Positions 16,601 to 24,216 of a stretch of 64,000 bases of DNA are shown piece after piece. The stretch covers positions 2 through 64,001 of the forward strand of contig NZ_VKHR01000009.1 of assembly GCF_009663145.1 (NCBI RefSeq). The letters are read 5' to 3'. The stretch's first letter is position 1. Each line of letters begins with the position of its first letter. Both the position numbers and the translations under genes were made by a program. The stretch comes from Shewanella sp. TC10. GTDB taxonomy: Bacteria; Pseudomonadota; Gammaproteobacteria; Enterobacterales; Shewanellaceae. The notes under the pieces are model-generated. The model did no database searches and was not told where the DNA came from. It saw nothing but the letters and a program-made list of their open reading frames with translations.

Positions 16601-18319
16601 CTAGGACTTAACAACTCGATTTCTGCCTGCAGACTTGGCTTGATATAGCGCATTGTCAGCACGATTTAAAATGGGATCTAAGCTCAAGTCATCTTTGGTT
16701 AATTCGCTGACACCAAAGCTTCCAGTGATGGTAAATTGATGCCCTGAATATCGGGTATTGATATTTGCAAAGGCGGCGCACAGTGTTTGAGCGAGTTGAT
16801 AGGCAGTTTCCATATTGGTTAACGGCATAAAAATCGCAAATTCCTCGCCACCTAAACGGCAAATAATATCATTGGATTTGACATGTTCCTGAATAGTCTC
16901 AGAGATCTTTTTCAGTGCCCAATCACCGGTTGCATGACCAAAGCTATCATTGATTTTTTTAAACCAATCCAAGTCGATTACGATAATACTAATGGTCTCT
17001 TCGCGAGCTTGAACTTGCACGAACTCGTTCTCGGCTTTTTCAAGTCCTGCGCCACGATTATATAAACCTGTTAATGCATCTATCTGAGCCTGTTTACGAA
17101 ATTGATTTCGCTGCATCCACGCTGCAGATAGCAGTAAACTCAGAAATACTACTGTGCCAACAAGGACTGTAGAAAACATAAAGGAAGCACTCTTTTCGTT
17201 ATTCAATATGCTTCGCTGCTTGGCAATCATTTCATGATCTTGTACGAGTTGGTTGAGTTCACGAGTTTTCTCTGCGGAATCGAACTTAACCATTTGGTAG
17301 GCATTTTCTTTTACTTTTTTCTCATTGATTAATTGCATATCTAAAGCATGGGCTTGAACCTGATATTGATAAGCTTCTTTGTATCTACCTTGTCGATTAG
17401 CAAGCATTGATAATATTTCACTTACTTTTCTCTTAGGTAACATATAAATAGAATCATTGGGTAGCGCATTGACCAATTCAGCATACTGGTTAGCAGTTTC
17501 GAATTCCTTAATATGATAATGGACTATCGCTAATAGTGCGTTTGTCCTTGATAGTTCGTAGCTGAAATTGAACCTTTGATAAACCTTTAAAGCCGTTTCC
17601 AATTGCTCTTTAGCCTTACTGTATTCACTCTTTTCCAGGTTAATTTCAGCTAACCCTTTAATGGCCATAGCCGCAACAAGAGAAAACTCGTGAGTTTGAC
17701 AATAAGCGTATGCTTCATCAAAACTGGAGGAAGCTTCTTGGTAAAGTCTCAAATTTAAATTGCTGTAGCCTAGTCCTACAAGCCCATAGCAGTGGCTTTT
17801 AGGTGACTGCTGTTTATTCAAGGCCAATAGTTTTTCAGAAATTCGTTTACTTTCTTTATATGCATCCATGTCTAGGTATACATTTAAAATACGTAAATAT
17901 GACTCTAGTTTTAATTCTAAATCTTGGTAGGTTTCTACTCGTTCAAGGTTCTTTCTTAATTCAATAAATGCAGAAGTGTAATTTTTTAACCCAATATAAG
18001 AAGTGACCTTATACATATAAGATTGGGTTAATATTATTCTATCTTTTGCCACTTTTTGTACATCATCTAGGCGAATTAGTGCTGTCTCAAAATCGCCTAT
18101 CATTATTTGTCTTTGGGCATCGATCATCCATAACCTAGCAAGCTGGTCATTATTTAAAATCGAGCTTTTATCTTGTAAGGCACTAAAAAGCACTTCCCCT
18201 TCATCAGGGGAAGTTTTCATTGTTTTTTCTAATTCCAATAACTCTACGTCAATTTGCTGGTCAATATTGGCAAAAACAAAGGGACTTAGAAAAAACAAAA
18301 ACAATAATATAAATTTCAA
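16601..18319 (-). CDS. Membrane TPR-GGDEF protein in the borosin operon (diguanylate cyclase)
   Basis: A signal peptide (first 17 residues, ending FVFA) is followed by a periplasmic array of tetratricopeptide-like helices (about residues 20-370), one transmembrane segment (around 378-400, SFMFSTVLVGTVVFLSLLLS) and a C-terminal cytoplasmic GGDEF domain. The active-site motif is GGEEF (CRLGGEEFAIF), so cyclase activity is expected. The usual RxxD inhibitory site five residues upstream reads KSND, so product inhibition may be absent. Translation starts from a TTG at 18319, only 9 bp after the stop of the borosin precursor gene, which indicates coupling. A role in sensing or signalling connected with the peptide product is an inference from position only. 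Confidence 0.85.
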   Translation of the reverse strand: MKFILLFLFFLSPFVFANIDQQIDVELLELEKTMKTSPDEGEVLFSALQDKSSILNNDQLARLWMIDAQRQIMIGDFETALIRLDDVQKVAKDRIILTQSYMYKVTSYIGLKNYTSAFIELRKNLERVETYQDLELKLESYLRILNVYLDMDAYKESKRISEKLLALNKQQSPKSHCYGLVGLGYSNLNLRLYQEASSSFDEAYAYCQTHEFSLVAAMAIKGLAEINLEKSEYSKAKEQLETALKVYQRFNFSYELSRTNALLAIVHYHIKEFETANQYAELVNALPNDSIYMLPKRKVSEILSMLANRQGRYKEAYQYQVQAHALDMQLINEKKVKENAYQMVKFDSAEKTRELNQLVQDHEMIAKQRSILNNEKSASFMFSTVLVGTVVFLSLLLSAAWMQRNQFRKQAQIDALTGLYNRGAGLEKAENEFVQVQAREETISIIVIDLDWFKKINDSFGHATGDWALKKISETIQEHVKSNDIICRLGGEEFAIFMPLTNMETAYQLAQTLCAAFANINTRYSGHQFTITGSFGVSELTKDDLSLDPILNRADNALYQAKSAGRNRVVKS

Positions 18320-18328
18320 GCCATTAAC

Positions 18329-18535
18329 CTAGGAATGATGAACAAACAATATTTTAGATTTATCAACATCCCCAATTAACGCACAGACTTTACCTTCATC
18401 GCATGACATTACAGCTTCTTGTTCCTCTTTACTCAAGCCGTAATCCTGCATGACTTTTTCAGGCGAGCTTTCATAGGCTTGTTTTAATTTTGCATCCGAG
18501 CTTAAATCCGTTAAAAAAGAGCTAAGTTTTGACAT
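18329..18535 (-). CDS. sonA: Borosin RiPP precursor peptide (SonA-like, split type)
   Basis: A 68-residue peptide. Its first 55 or so residues form the helical borosin-binding domain (MSKLSSFLTDLSSDAKL ... YGLSKEEQEAVMS), closely resembling Shewanella oneidensis SonA as I remember it. The C-terminal core is short and ends KILFVHHS. By ungapped alignment with SonA, L63 and V65 here fall on the residues reported to be N-methylated there (L63, I65). Two cysteines, C45 and C51, are additional. The ATG at 18535 follows GGAA at a good distance; an upstream in-frame ATG at 18592 would lie inside sonM. It sits 28 bp after sonM and 9 bp before the TPR-GGDEF gene. Confidence 0.87.
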   Translation of the reverse strand: MSKLSSFLTDLSSDAKLKQAYESSPEKVMQDYGLSKEEQEAVMSCDEGKVCALIGDVDKSKILFVHHS

Positions 18536-18563
18536 AGTAATTTCCATTTTAGTGTTAAAAGAT

Positions 18564-19409
18564 TTATCCAATATCGCAAGCTTCAATCCCAAGGCGCTTT
18601 AATATGTCGAAATTTAAAGCTAATTGCTCTGAGGGGGGTATTAATAATGTACTAATAGTGCTGAGTTCAACATGGGGCAACTGCTCAAGGTTGAAACGTT
18701 CAATTCTAGGTTTTAAATGAGGTAAGGTAGCAGCTTCGTAAATGACGACCTCATGCTCACGGGGATACCACTGTGATAGATGATCCACTAAGATCTCTAA
18801 CCGTTCTGATGTTGTCGAAAATTCAGTTAAAGTATGTTCGCCAGCTAACGATATTTGCCACAGGAGTAGATGGGTTTTAGGGTTAGGAATATGCTGATAC
18901 AGCATAAACTGAGTGGCTTCGTAGCTTTGATGTCCAGAAGTGCCAGGATCGATACCTAAATCAGCCCACAGGCACGATTCTGCAGAAATTCCTGGCAGCA
19001 TTTCGGCTTGATAACCTTCTAATCTCGCCTGCTTAATCGATAAATGCGACACACAAGCAAAAACGCCAGGATGCCCATACAAAGCAACAACTACGTTTAA
19101 GCCAAGACGTACTTGTTCGAGTATGGCGTCGACCATTTGTGAATAAGTGTCACGACGATTTTTGACTTCACCTTTCTGGGCATAATAAGGCTGAAGTGAG
19201 TGATGATTAGCATTTAAACTAACTAGCCAACGTTCAGTAAACCCATCAGGAACCAGTGAAAAAATTAAATCAGCATTTTCAATGTAGCTTTTACTTAATA
19301 CACTGATCTGCCCCGCAAGTTGCAGACCCGTCCCCACAAATGTCACCTTACCTGCAGATTTTTGAGGTGCCAGTGATTGTTGATTTCTTTTAGTTTCTTT
19401 TGATGACAT
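18564..19409 (-). CDS. sonM: Borosin peptide-backbone alpha-N-methyltransferase (SonM-like)
   Basis: A SAM-dependent methyltransferase of the tetrapyrrole-methylase (precorrin methylase-like) fold, 281 residues. Visible motifs match borosin enzymes such as OphMA and SonM: VTFVGTGLQLAGQISVLS at the N-terminus, the catalytic region RRDTYSQMV (Arg and Tyr implicated in backbone deprotonation), then YGHPGVFA and LPGISAESCLWADLGIDPG in the SAM site. It has no fused core peptide; the substrate is encoded separately just downstream, so this is a split borosin system. The known activity is iterative N-methylation of backbone amides in the precursor core. It is the first gene of sonM-sonA-GGDEF. The C-terminus lacks any peptide-like tail. 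Confidence 0.9.
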   Translation of the reverse strand: MSSKETKRNQQSLAPQKSAGKVTFVGTGLQLAGQISVLSKSYIENADLIFSLVPDGFTERWLVSLNANHHSLQPYYAQKGEVKNRRDTYSQMVDAILEQVRLGLNVVVALYGHPGVFACVSHLSIKQARLEGYQAEMLPGISAESCLWADLGIDPGTSGHQSYEATQFMLYQHIPNPKTHLLLWQISLAGEHTLTEFSTTSERLEILVDHLSQWYPREHEVVIYEAATLPHLKPRIERFNLEQLPHVELSTISTLLIPPSEQLALNFDILKRLGIEACDIG

Positions 19410-19754
19410 CGTTAATCATTATTCTTTTTGTCAAATTAGAACGAATATTAAGCACGTATCGGGCTATGCAGGTTTATGAATTAACTTAATTAATCAATTT
19501 ATCTGTCTCAGCTAAGCCCCATTATTCAAACTTATATAATTACTCTTGGATTTACCATATTTTTCTACATTTTTGCAACATTCAAAGTGGTTTAATTGAG
19601 TAAATAGTCAAGTTTCCTACTCTAATAAGGAACTAACTCAGCACTAACCACTCTATTATTCACACAGTTATAGCATTCAACAGATAAAGCCACTTGTCAG
19701 CATAGGGAAGCCTTGGGTATGATGGCGTCAGATTTTTAGGAAATAGCGCAGACA
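19410..19754. other. Divergent intergenic region, 345 bp, between sonM and bamE
   Basis: No gene is seen. It must hold promoters for the borosin operon (leftward) and bamE (rightward). I could not identify a convincing operator. Confidence 0.4.
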
Positions 19755-20288
19755 ATGATAAACAAAAAACAAAGTCTTACCCTTTTAGGCGCAGTTGCGC
19801 TTTCAGTATCTTTAAGTGCGTGTAGTGTTTTTGATTGGTTAATCTATAAGCCTGATGTACCGCAAGGTAACTACATGGAGTTACAGCAGGTAGAAAAGCT
19901 ACGTGTTGAAATGACTAAAGAGCAGGCTGAATATATTTTAGGCCGCCCAGTACTTCGTGATAGTTTCGCTGATAATATTTGGTACTACGTTTATCACTTT
20001 AAAAGTGGCCGTGATGCCAGCGTGACTCATAAAGAACTTATCTTATACTTTGACGGTGACTTACTTGAGCGAGTTGAAGGTGACTACAAGTTAAGTGATG
20101 ATTTTGATACACCACTTAATGAAGGCGCGTTGCCAACAGTTTCTGCCCCCGTTGTCGCTCCTTTGTTGCCAGAGCAAGACCCTAATACTATTCGAGGTGA
20201 TGCAAAACCTCTGGTTAAAGAAGAACGTATTGAAAATGAGAACGATGTGCCAAAAGGCGGCTCTCAAGGTAATGATAAAGGCGAATAA
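19755..20288 (+). CDS. bamE: Outer-membrane assembly lipoprotein BamE
   Basis: A lipoprotein signal (LSACSVF) is followed by the SmpA/OmlA fold: KPDVPQGNYMELQQVEKL, MTKEQAEYILGRPVLRD and WYYVYHF. BamE is an accessory part of the BAM complex that inserts outer-membrane proteins. At 177 residues it is longer than E. coli BamE (about 113) because of a Pro/Glu-rich C-terminal tail (residues about 115-177). The conserved neighbourhood ratAB-bamE-smpB-ssrA supports the call. Confidence 0.94.
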   Translation: MINKKQSLTLLGAVALSVSLSACSVFDWLIYKPDVPQGNYMELQQVEKLRVEMTKEQAEYILGRPVLRDSFADNIWYYVYHFKSGRDASVTHKELILYFDGDLLERVEGDYKLSDDFDTPLNEGALPTVSAPVVAPLLPEQDPNTIRGDAKPLVKEERIENENDVPKGGSQGNDKGE

Positions 20289-20324
20289 TCAGCTTAAGTT
20301 TAACAAGACTTAACCTGCAGAAAC

Positions 20325-20356
20325 AAAAAGCGGAAAGATAATTCTTTCCGCTTTTT
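20325..20356 (+). terminator. Terminator of bamE
   Basis: AAAAAGCGGAAAGA and TCTTTCCGCTTTTTT form a strong hairpin with T run about 40 bp after the stop; also readable from the opposite strand for ratB. Confidence 0.9.
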
Positions 20357-20406
20357 TAATGTCTGTTTTTTGGTAACCACAAAAAGTGACTAAGTTGCTT
20401 AAACTT

Positions 20407-20448
20407 AGCGGCTACAACTAAGCGACTACAACTAAGCGACTACAAATA
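20407..20448. repeat. Tandem repeat, 14 bp x 3
   Basis: Three consecutive copies of GCGACTACAACTAA (20407, 20421, 20435) with one mismatch in the first and third. Lies between the bamE terminator and the 3' end of ratB. Confidence 0.85.
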
Positions 20449-20470
20449 AGCCTCATATCACCAAGCCCAG

Positions 20471-20806
20471 CTAATTCAGTTTAGCACCGGTGATTTTATT
20501 GCTGCGGCCTTCTTCTTTTGCTTTTTCAGCACGCTTACGGCGTACATCTTTGGGATCGGCGATGAGTGGTCGGTAAATTTCAACTCGTTGACCTTGCTGT
20601 AATACTTCATCGTGTTTCGCTTGACGACTAAATACCCCTAACTTCACGGTTTCAATATCAATCTCAGGGAAAAAACTCACAATATTACTTTGCTTTACCG
20701 CCTCGATAAAACTAGTACCAGGTGTCACATTGACTGTAATAATTTTTTGCTGAGTCGGTAGCGCATAAATCACATCGACCGCAAATGTTTCAACATCATT
20801 TGTCAT
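20471..20806 (-). CDS. ratB: RatB/RnfH-family ubiquitin-like-fold protein
   Basis: A 111-residue RnfH-family protein (beta-grasp fold): VDVIYALPTQQKIITVNV, GVFSRQAKHDEVLQQGQRVEIYRPL and the basic tail ADPKDVRRKRAEKAK. It follows ratA with a short overlap (start at 20806, ratA stop at 20796). In E. coli the ratA-ratB pair is described as a putative toxin-antitoxin, though RatB has not been shown to be an antitoxin. The C-terminus is lysine/arginine-rich. Confidence 0.92.
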   Translation of the reverse strand: MTNDVETFAVDVIYALPTQQKIITVNVTPGTSFIEAVKQSNIVSFFPEIDIETVKLGVFSRQAKHDEVLQQGQRVEIYRPLIADPKDVRRKRAEKAKEEGRSNKITGAKLN

Positions 20807-21233
20807 TGTAAATCACCTTAGCTCTATCAGTGAATGCAGTCACCATTGAGTTCATTAATTCTTTAAACACTCGACCAAATGCCATATCTGCAAGTGGATT
20901 AGAAAACTCAAAAGTTAAGTCAAACTCTACTTTGCACGCATCTTCAGTAAGCTCAGTAAAGCGCCACATACCATCAAGGTTTTTAAACGGCCCATTTTCC
21001 AATGTTAATGAGACGCTTTTGCCAGATACAACCTGATTTCTTGTGGTGAAGGTTTTACGAATACCTGCTTTAGAAACATCGACCGATGCAACCATAGTCT
21101 TACCATCAAACTCAATGACTTTACCACCGACACAACCAGGTAGAAACTCATGGTAAGATTCAACATCATTAACCAGATCATACATTTGCATCGCACTAAA
21201 ACGAACCAGCACATTTTTTGAAATTTTTGGCAT
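20796..21233 (-). CDS. ratA: RatA/COQ10-type START-domain protein
   Basis: 145 residues of the polyketide cyclase/START fold: MPKISKNVLVRFSAMQMYDL at the start, YHEFLPGCVGGKVIE, and KFELTF-like strands. RatA was reported to block 70S ribosome assembly in E. coli, and its eukaryotic and bacterial relatives (COQ10) bind ubiquinone. The start is placed at the conserved MPKIS (21233); the frame extends a few codons further upstream without homology. Confidence 0.92.
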   Translation of the reverse strand: MPKISKNVLVRFSAMQMYDLVNDVESYHEFLPGCVGGKVIEFDGKTMVASVDVSKAGIRKTFTTRNQVVSGKSVSLTLENGPFKNLDGMWRFTELTEDACKVEFDLTFEFSNPLADMAFGRVFKELMNSMVTAFTDRAKVIYNDK

Positions 21234-21435
21234 GAATAACAACACTATCGATAACAATCTGCCAATTTTAACACGCCTGAGCTAAAACGCATCCATTACG
21301 ATTAAGGAATAAACTCGCATCTTTAAGTGGTTTGGGTATAATCCCTTGATTAGTTTATTCTCTCCCCCATATCTGCAATATTTGAAAAGTGAGCAGATCT
21401 TTTAAATGGGATAACAGCGGGCAGTACACGCGATT

Positions 21436-21933
21436 ATGGTAAAAAAGAATTCGAAAAAATCAAAGAATCCACCCGCTACGATTACACGTAATAAGCGCGC
21501 GACCTTTGAATTTAAAATTGAAGAAAAAATAGAAGCAGGACTTGAGCTACAAGGCTGGGAAGTTAAATCCCTGCGCATGGGTAAAGTGACCCTAGCCGAT
21601 TGCTATGTTTTCATCAAAAACGGTGAAGCATTCATGCATGGTTGTACTGTTCAACCCCTCAACACAGCAACGACTCATGTAGTGTGCGATCCGATTCGTA
21701 CTAAAAAGCTACTAATGAAGCGCAGCGAAATTGATAAACTTGAAGGCTTAATTGAGCGTCAAGGTTATACCTTAGTACCGCTATCTCTATACTGGCGCAA
21801 AAGCGCTTGGGTTAAAGTTGAGATTGGTTTAGGTAAAGGTAAAAAAGATCACGACAAGCGCCAAGATACTAAAGAACGTGAATGGAAAGTAGAACAGTCA
21901 CGTGTCATGAAAAAGAGTAGACTGGACGGATAA
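21436..21933 (+). CDS. smpB: SsrA-binding protein SmpB
   Basis: A tmRNA-binding protein of the trans-translation ribosome rescue system. The core has [24 protein letters not shown], the GEAFMHGC segment and VPLSLYW, and the basic C-terminal tail [15 protein letters not shown] that enters the empty mRNA channel. At 165 residues it is normal length. It sits directly upstream of the tmRNA gene, as in most gammaproteobacteria. Confidence 0.97.
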   Translation: MVKKNSKKSKNPPATITRNKRATFEFKIEEKIEAGLELQGWEVKSLRMGKVTLADCYVFIKNGEAFMHGCTVQPLNTATTHVVCDPIRTKKLLMKRSEIDKLEGLIERQGYTLVPLSLYWRKSAWVKVEIGLGKGKKDHDKRQDTKEREWKVEQSRVMKKSRLDG

Positions 21934-22005
21934 TATACAAACGATTGTATTTTAGTGGAATACGCTAGGTATTTTAGCGTTTACCCGATACAATCAACAA
22001 ACTTT

Positions 22006-22360
22006 GGGGGCGATTCTGGATTCGACAGGATTCACGAAACCCTGGGAGCATGTCGAGGGGCGGTTGGCCTCGTAAAAAGCCGCACTGTTATAGTTGCTAA
22101 CGACTCTAACTACTCTCTAGCAGCTTAGGCTAGCTAGCCATCTTACCCACGTCTCTCAAATGGGCAGGGATTCAAGATGGTCATATTACATTTGATAGCG
22201 AGGGAACTCCGTCCGAGGGTGAACCGCGAAATAGTATCGGACTCGCCAATTGCAATCCTGTCTTTCGGAGTGTACTTGGTTAACCAAAAGAGAGACTAAA
22301 CATGTAGCGCCTTGGATGTAGGCTTTCTGGACGCGGGTTCAAATCCCGCCGCCTCCACCA
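22006..22360 (+). ncRNA. ssrA: tmRNA (transfer-messenger RNA)
   Basis: The 5' end GGGGGCGATTCTGGATTCGAC and the 3' end GGTTCAAATCCCGCCGCCTCCACCA form the tRNA-like domain; the 7-bp acceptor stem GGGGGCG/CGCCTCC contains one G-U pair and the CCA is encoded. The tag reading frame GCT AAC GAC TCT AAC TAC TCT CTA GCA GCT TAG (22096-22128) encodes ANDSNYSLAA, a variant of the E. coli tag ANDENYALAA. It lies 72 bp after smpB and ends before a strong terminator. Confidence 0.97.
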
Positions 22361-22367
22361 AATACTT

Positions 22368-22400
22368 AAAAGGGCTTAGCAGCAATGCTAAGCCCTTTTT
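22368..22400 (+). terminator. Terminator of ssrA
   Basis: AAAAGGGCTTAGC and GCTAAGCCCTTTTT form a 12-bp stem with a short loop, just after the CCA end. Confidence 0.92.
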
Positions 22401-22440
22401 GTTTACCGCGAATGATTGCTAGTTCCCGTATCGCTATTTA

Positions 22441-22482
22441 GTTCAGATATATTATTTCAGATATATTAGTTCAGATATATCA
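22441..22482. repeat. Tandem repeat, 14 bp x 3
   Basis: Three copies of GTTCAGATATATTA (at 22441, 22455, 22469; the second begins TTT and the third ends TCA), in the spacer between ssrA and the ArsC-ArsR gene. Confidence 0.85.
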
Positions 22483-22536
22483 TTCTAGGGTTAGCTGCTA
22501 GAGCTTAGTTTTAGCATTCAACTCTTTGTTTTTATT

Positions 22537-23286
22537 TTAGTGCTCTATCACAGGCCTTTCGGTCGAGTTCAACACCTTTAACGTGGCTTGTAATTGGGTG
22601 TGCTTGGCGATAACGGCTTGCTCTAGCATTACCTTTGCCCATTGAGGCAATGTTGGCGATACAGAATAAAATATACGCAACCCTTGTCTTCTGTCTTTTA
22701 ACACGCCGTGGCTTTTTAAATGCGCTAAACAGCGAGAAGCTTTAGTTTGATGTGTTTGTAAGGCTGCAGATATTTCGCTAACACTTAATTCCCTTTCAAC
22801 ATGCAATAGTAAGGTTATTATTAAGCGGGTTCTATCTGATATACACTTTAAGAACGTTTCTACATTGAATTGTTCTTCATCTGAGTCTGAGTGGATAAGT
22901 GTAAAAAGTCGGATGCGTTCTTGCAGCTCTTCTAGTGTCTTATCAAACCGCTCATCTGATGCCACTTTTTTAGGCGGAATAATATCCCAAGAGATCGTTT
23001 CTGAAACGCCAGATATGTTGCTGCACTCCCCTCTTGCGGAGCTACAAAGCGAGATCAAATAATCAAACTTTTCAGCATCAAAATAGTTTAATGGCTTTGA
23101 AGTTAATTCACTTGTTGAGTAACCAGCTAACTTCAATGTATTAAGCGTTCTAATATTAATATCTTTAGGTTTGCTACCCACGCTGAACGCTTCATATTTA
23201 TCGCTATAATCACGATTGATAATTGCCTCGGCCATTTGCGAACGAGATGAGTTACCCGTGCACACAAAAAGAATTCGTTTTTTCAT
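22537..23286 (-). CDS. ArsC-like phosphatase/reductase fused to ArsR-type helix-turn-helix
   Basis: Residues 1-130 are a low-molecular-weight phosphatase/arsenate-reductase fold with the P-loop CTGNSSRS and the cysteine pair in SLCSSARGECSN, as in thioredoxin-coupled ArsC. The usual catalytic Asp-Pro near residue 120 is not obvious; the segment reads WDIIPPKK. Residues 140-250 are an ArsR winged helix (CISDRTRLIITLLL ... HQTKASRCLAHLKSHGVL). The canonical As(III)-binding CVC in the DNA-recognition region is replaced (ELSVSEIS). A GGAGGG ribosome site marks the ATG at 23286. The sensed ligand may be a phosphoprotein or redox state instead of arsenite; no arsB/acr3 pump is adjacent. Confidence 0.8.
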   Translation of the reverse strand: MKKRILFVCTGNSSRSQMAEAIINRDYSDKYEAFSVGSKPKDINIRTLNTLKLAGYSTSELTSKPLNYFDAEKFDYLISLCSSARGECSNISGVSETISWDIIPPKKVASDERFDKTLEELQERIRLFTLIHSDSDEEQFNVETFLKCISDRTRLIITLLLHVERELSVSEISAALQTHQTKASRCLAHLKSHGVLKDRRQGLRIFYSVSPTLPQWAKVMLEQAVIAKHTQLQATLKVLNSTERPVIEH

Positions 23287-23426
23287 TTGGCCCTCCAAGG
23301 CATTCTGGAAATAGTACAAAATGAATATACTTGTTTCAAATGTAACGTGTGAAAATGACACAAAGCTCTAAAAAAGACTTAACTTTCAATTACTGAATGT
23401 TAGTTCAAGTCCATCTAGAGATAAAA

Positions 23427-23454
23427 AAACACCTGCATAAAAGCAGGTGTTTTA
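23427..23454 (-). terminator. Terminator of phnA/yjdM
   Basis: AAACACCTGC-ATAAAA-GCAGGTGTTT: 10-bp stem, downstream of the phnA stop on the minus strand. Confidence 0.9.
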
Positions 23455-23480
23455 GAATTTTATATCGTCGTTAAGCTTGA

Positions 23481-23822
23481 TTAGTTTTGCTTTCTAACAA
23501 ACTTTGATTTAAGCATCATTTGACCATGACCATCAACTTTACAATCGATATCGTGGTCAGCATCAACAAAACGTTTGACCACAGCTTTCGTACCCACTTT
23601 AAGCACTAATGAAGAACCTTTCACTTTAAGGTCTTTAATCAAAGTCACCTTGTCTTCTTCAGCAAGTAAGTTACCAACAGCATCTTTTAAGATGATGGCA
23701 TCTGGATCTACGATTTCTTCGTTCGGGTTCCATTCATGAGCACATTCAGGACAAATAAGTTGCGAGCCATCTTCATATACATAGACAGATTCACATTTAG
23801 GACATGGTGGGATAGTGCTCAT
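23481..23822 (-). CDS. yjdM: PhnA/YjdM zinc-ribbon protein
   Basis: 113 residues: an N-terminal zinc ribbon ([25 protein letters not shown], two CxxC) and the C-terminal PhnA domain with [24 protein letters not shown]. Although named phnA because it lies near phosphonate genes in E. coli, it is not part of the C-P lyase, and its role remains unclear. Monocistronic with its own terminator. Confidence 0.93.
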   Translation of the reverse strand: MSTIPPCPKCESVYVYEDGSQLICPECAHEWNPNEEIVDPDAIILKDAVGNLLAEEDKVTLIKDLKVKGSSLVLKVGTKAVVKRFVDADHDIDCKVDGHGQMMLKSKFVRKQN

Positions 23823-24216
23823 GATATTTTCTCTTTAATTTAAAAGGTTTCTGCAACAAGCGTTTCTGCCACAAGCATGAGTAGCGTTGACGAATTAACA
23901 GAAATAGATAATTAACATTATACTTAATAAGTAAAATATCAGCTAGCAACTGAATATTGCACATATCACAGTTCAGGGATTAAATTTGACAGACAATGGC
24001 ATTGTAGCCTCAGTTAAAGCTCACTTCAGGGAAATTAGACAAGTTAAAAATAATATTTAAGTGTTTGAAATATTTCTTAATAAGACTGTTGACCTTGCCT
24101 AAAATTCAGCCCATATTGATACATAATTGTGAATAATTACATTCACTTCATTGTAATTAATTCTAAAAATATTGATTCAACATTAAAGTAAATACAGTTA
24201 AATATAAGGCCATTAA
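23823..24216. other. Divergent intergenic region, 394 bp
   Basis: AT-rich spacer between yjdM (leftward) and the GGDEF-EAL gene (rightward). No gene, repeat or clear operator was recognised; it should contain both promoters. Confidence 0.4.

Noticed and set aside
20471..21233. RatA-RatB considered as a new toxin-antitoxin system
   Set aside because: This is the well-known conserved ratA/ratB pair beside smpB; gene order and sequence are ordinary for the group.
24125..24145. CRP-like site TGTGA...TCAC upstream of the GGDEF-EAL gene
   Set aside because: The half-sites are 10 bp apart instead of 6, so it does not fit the CRP consensus.
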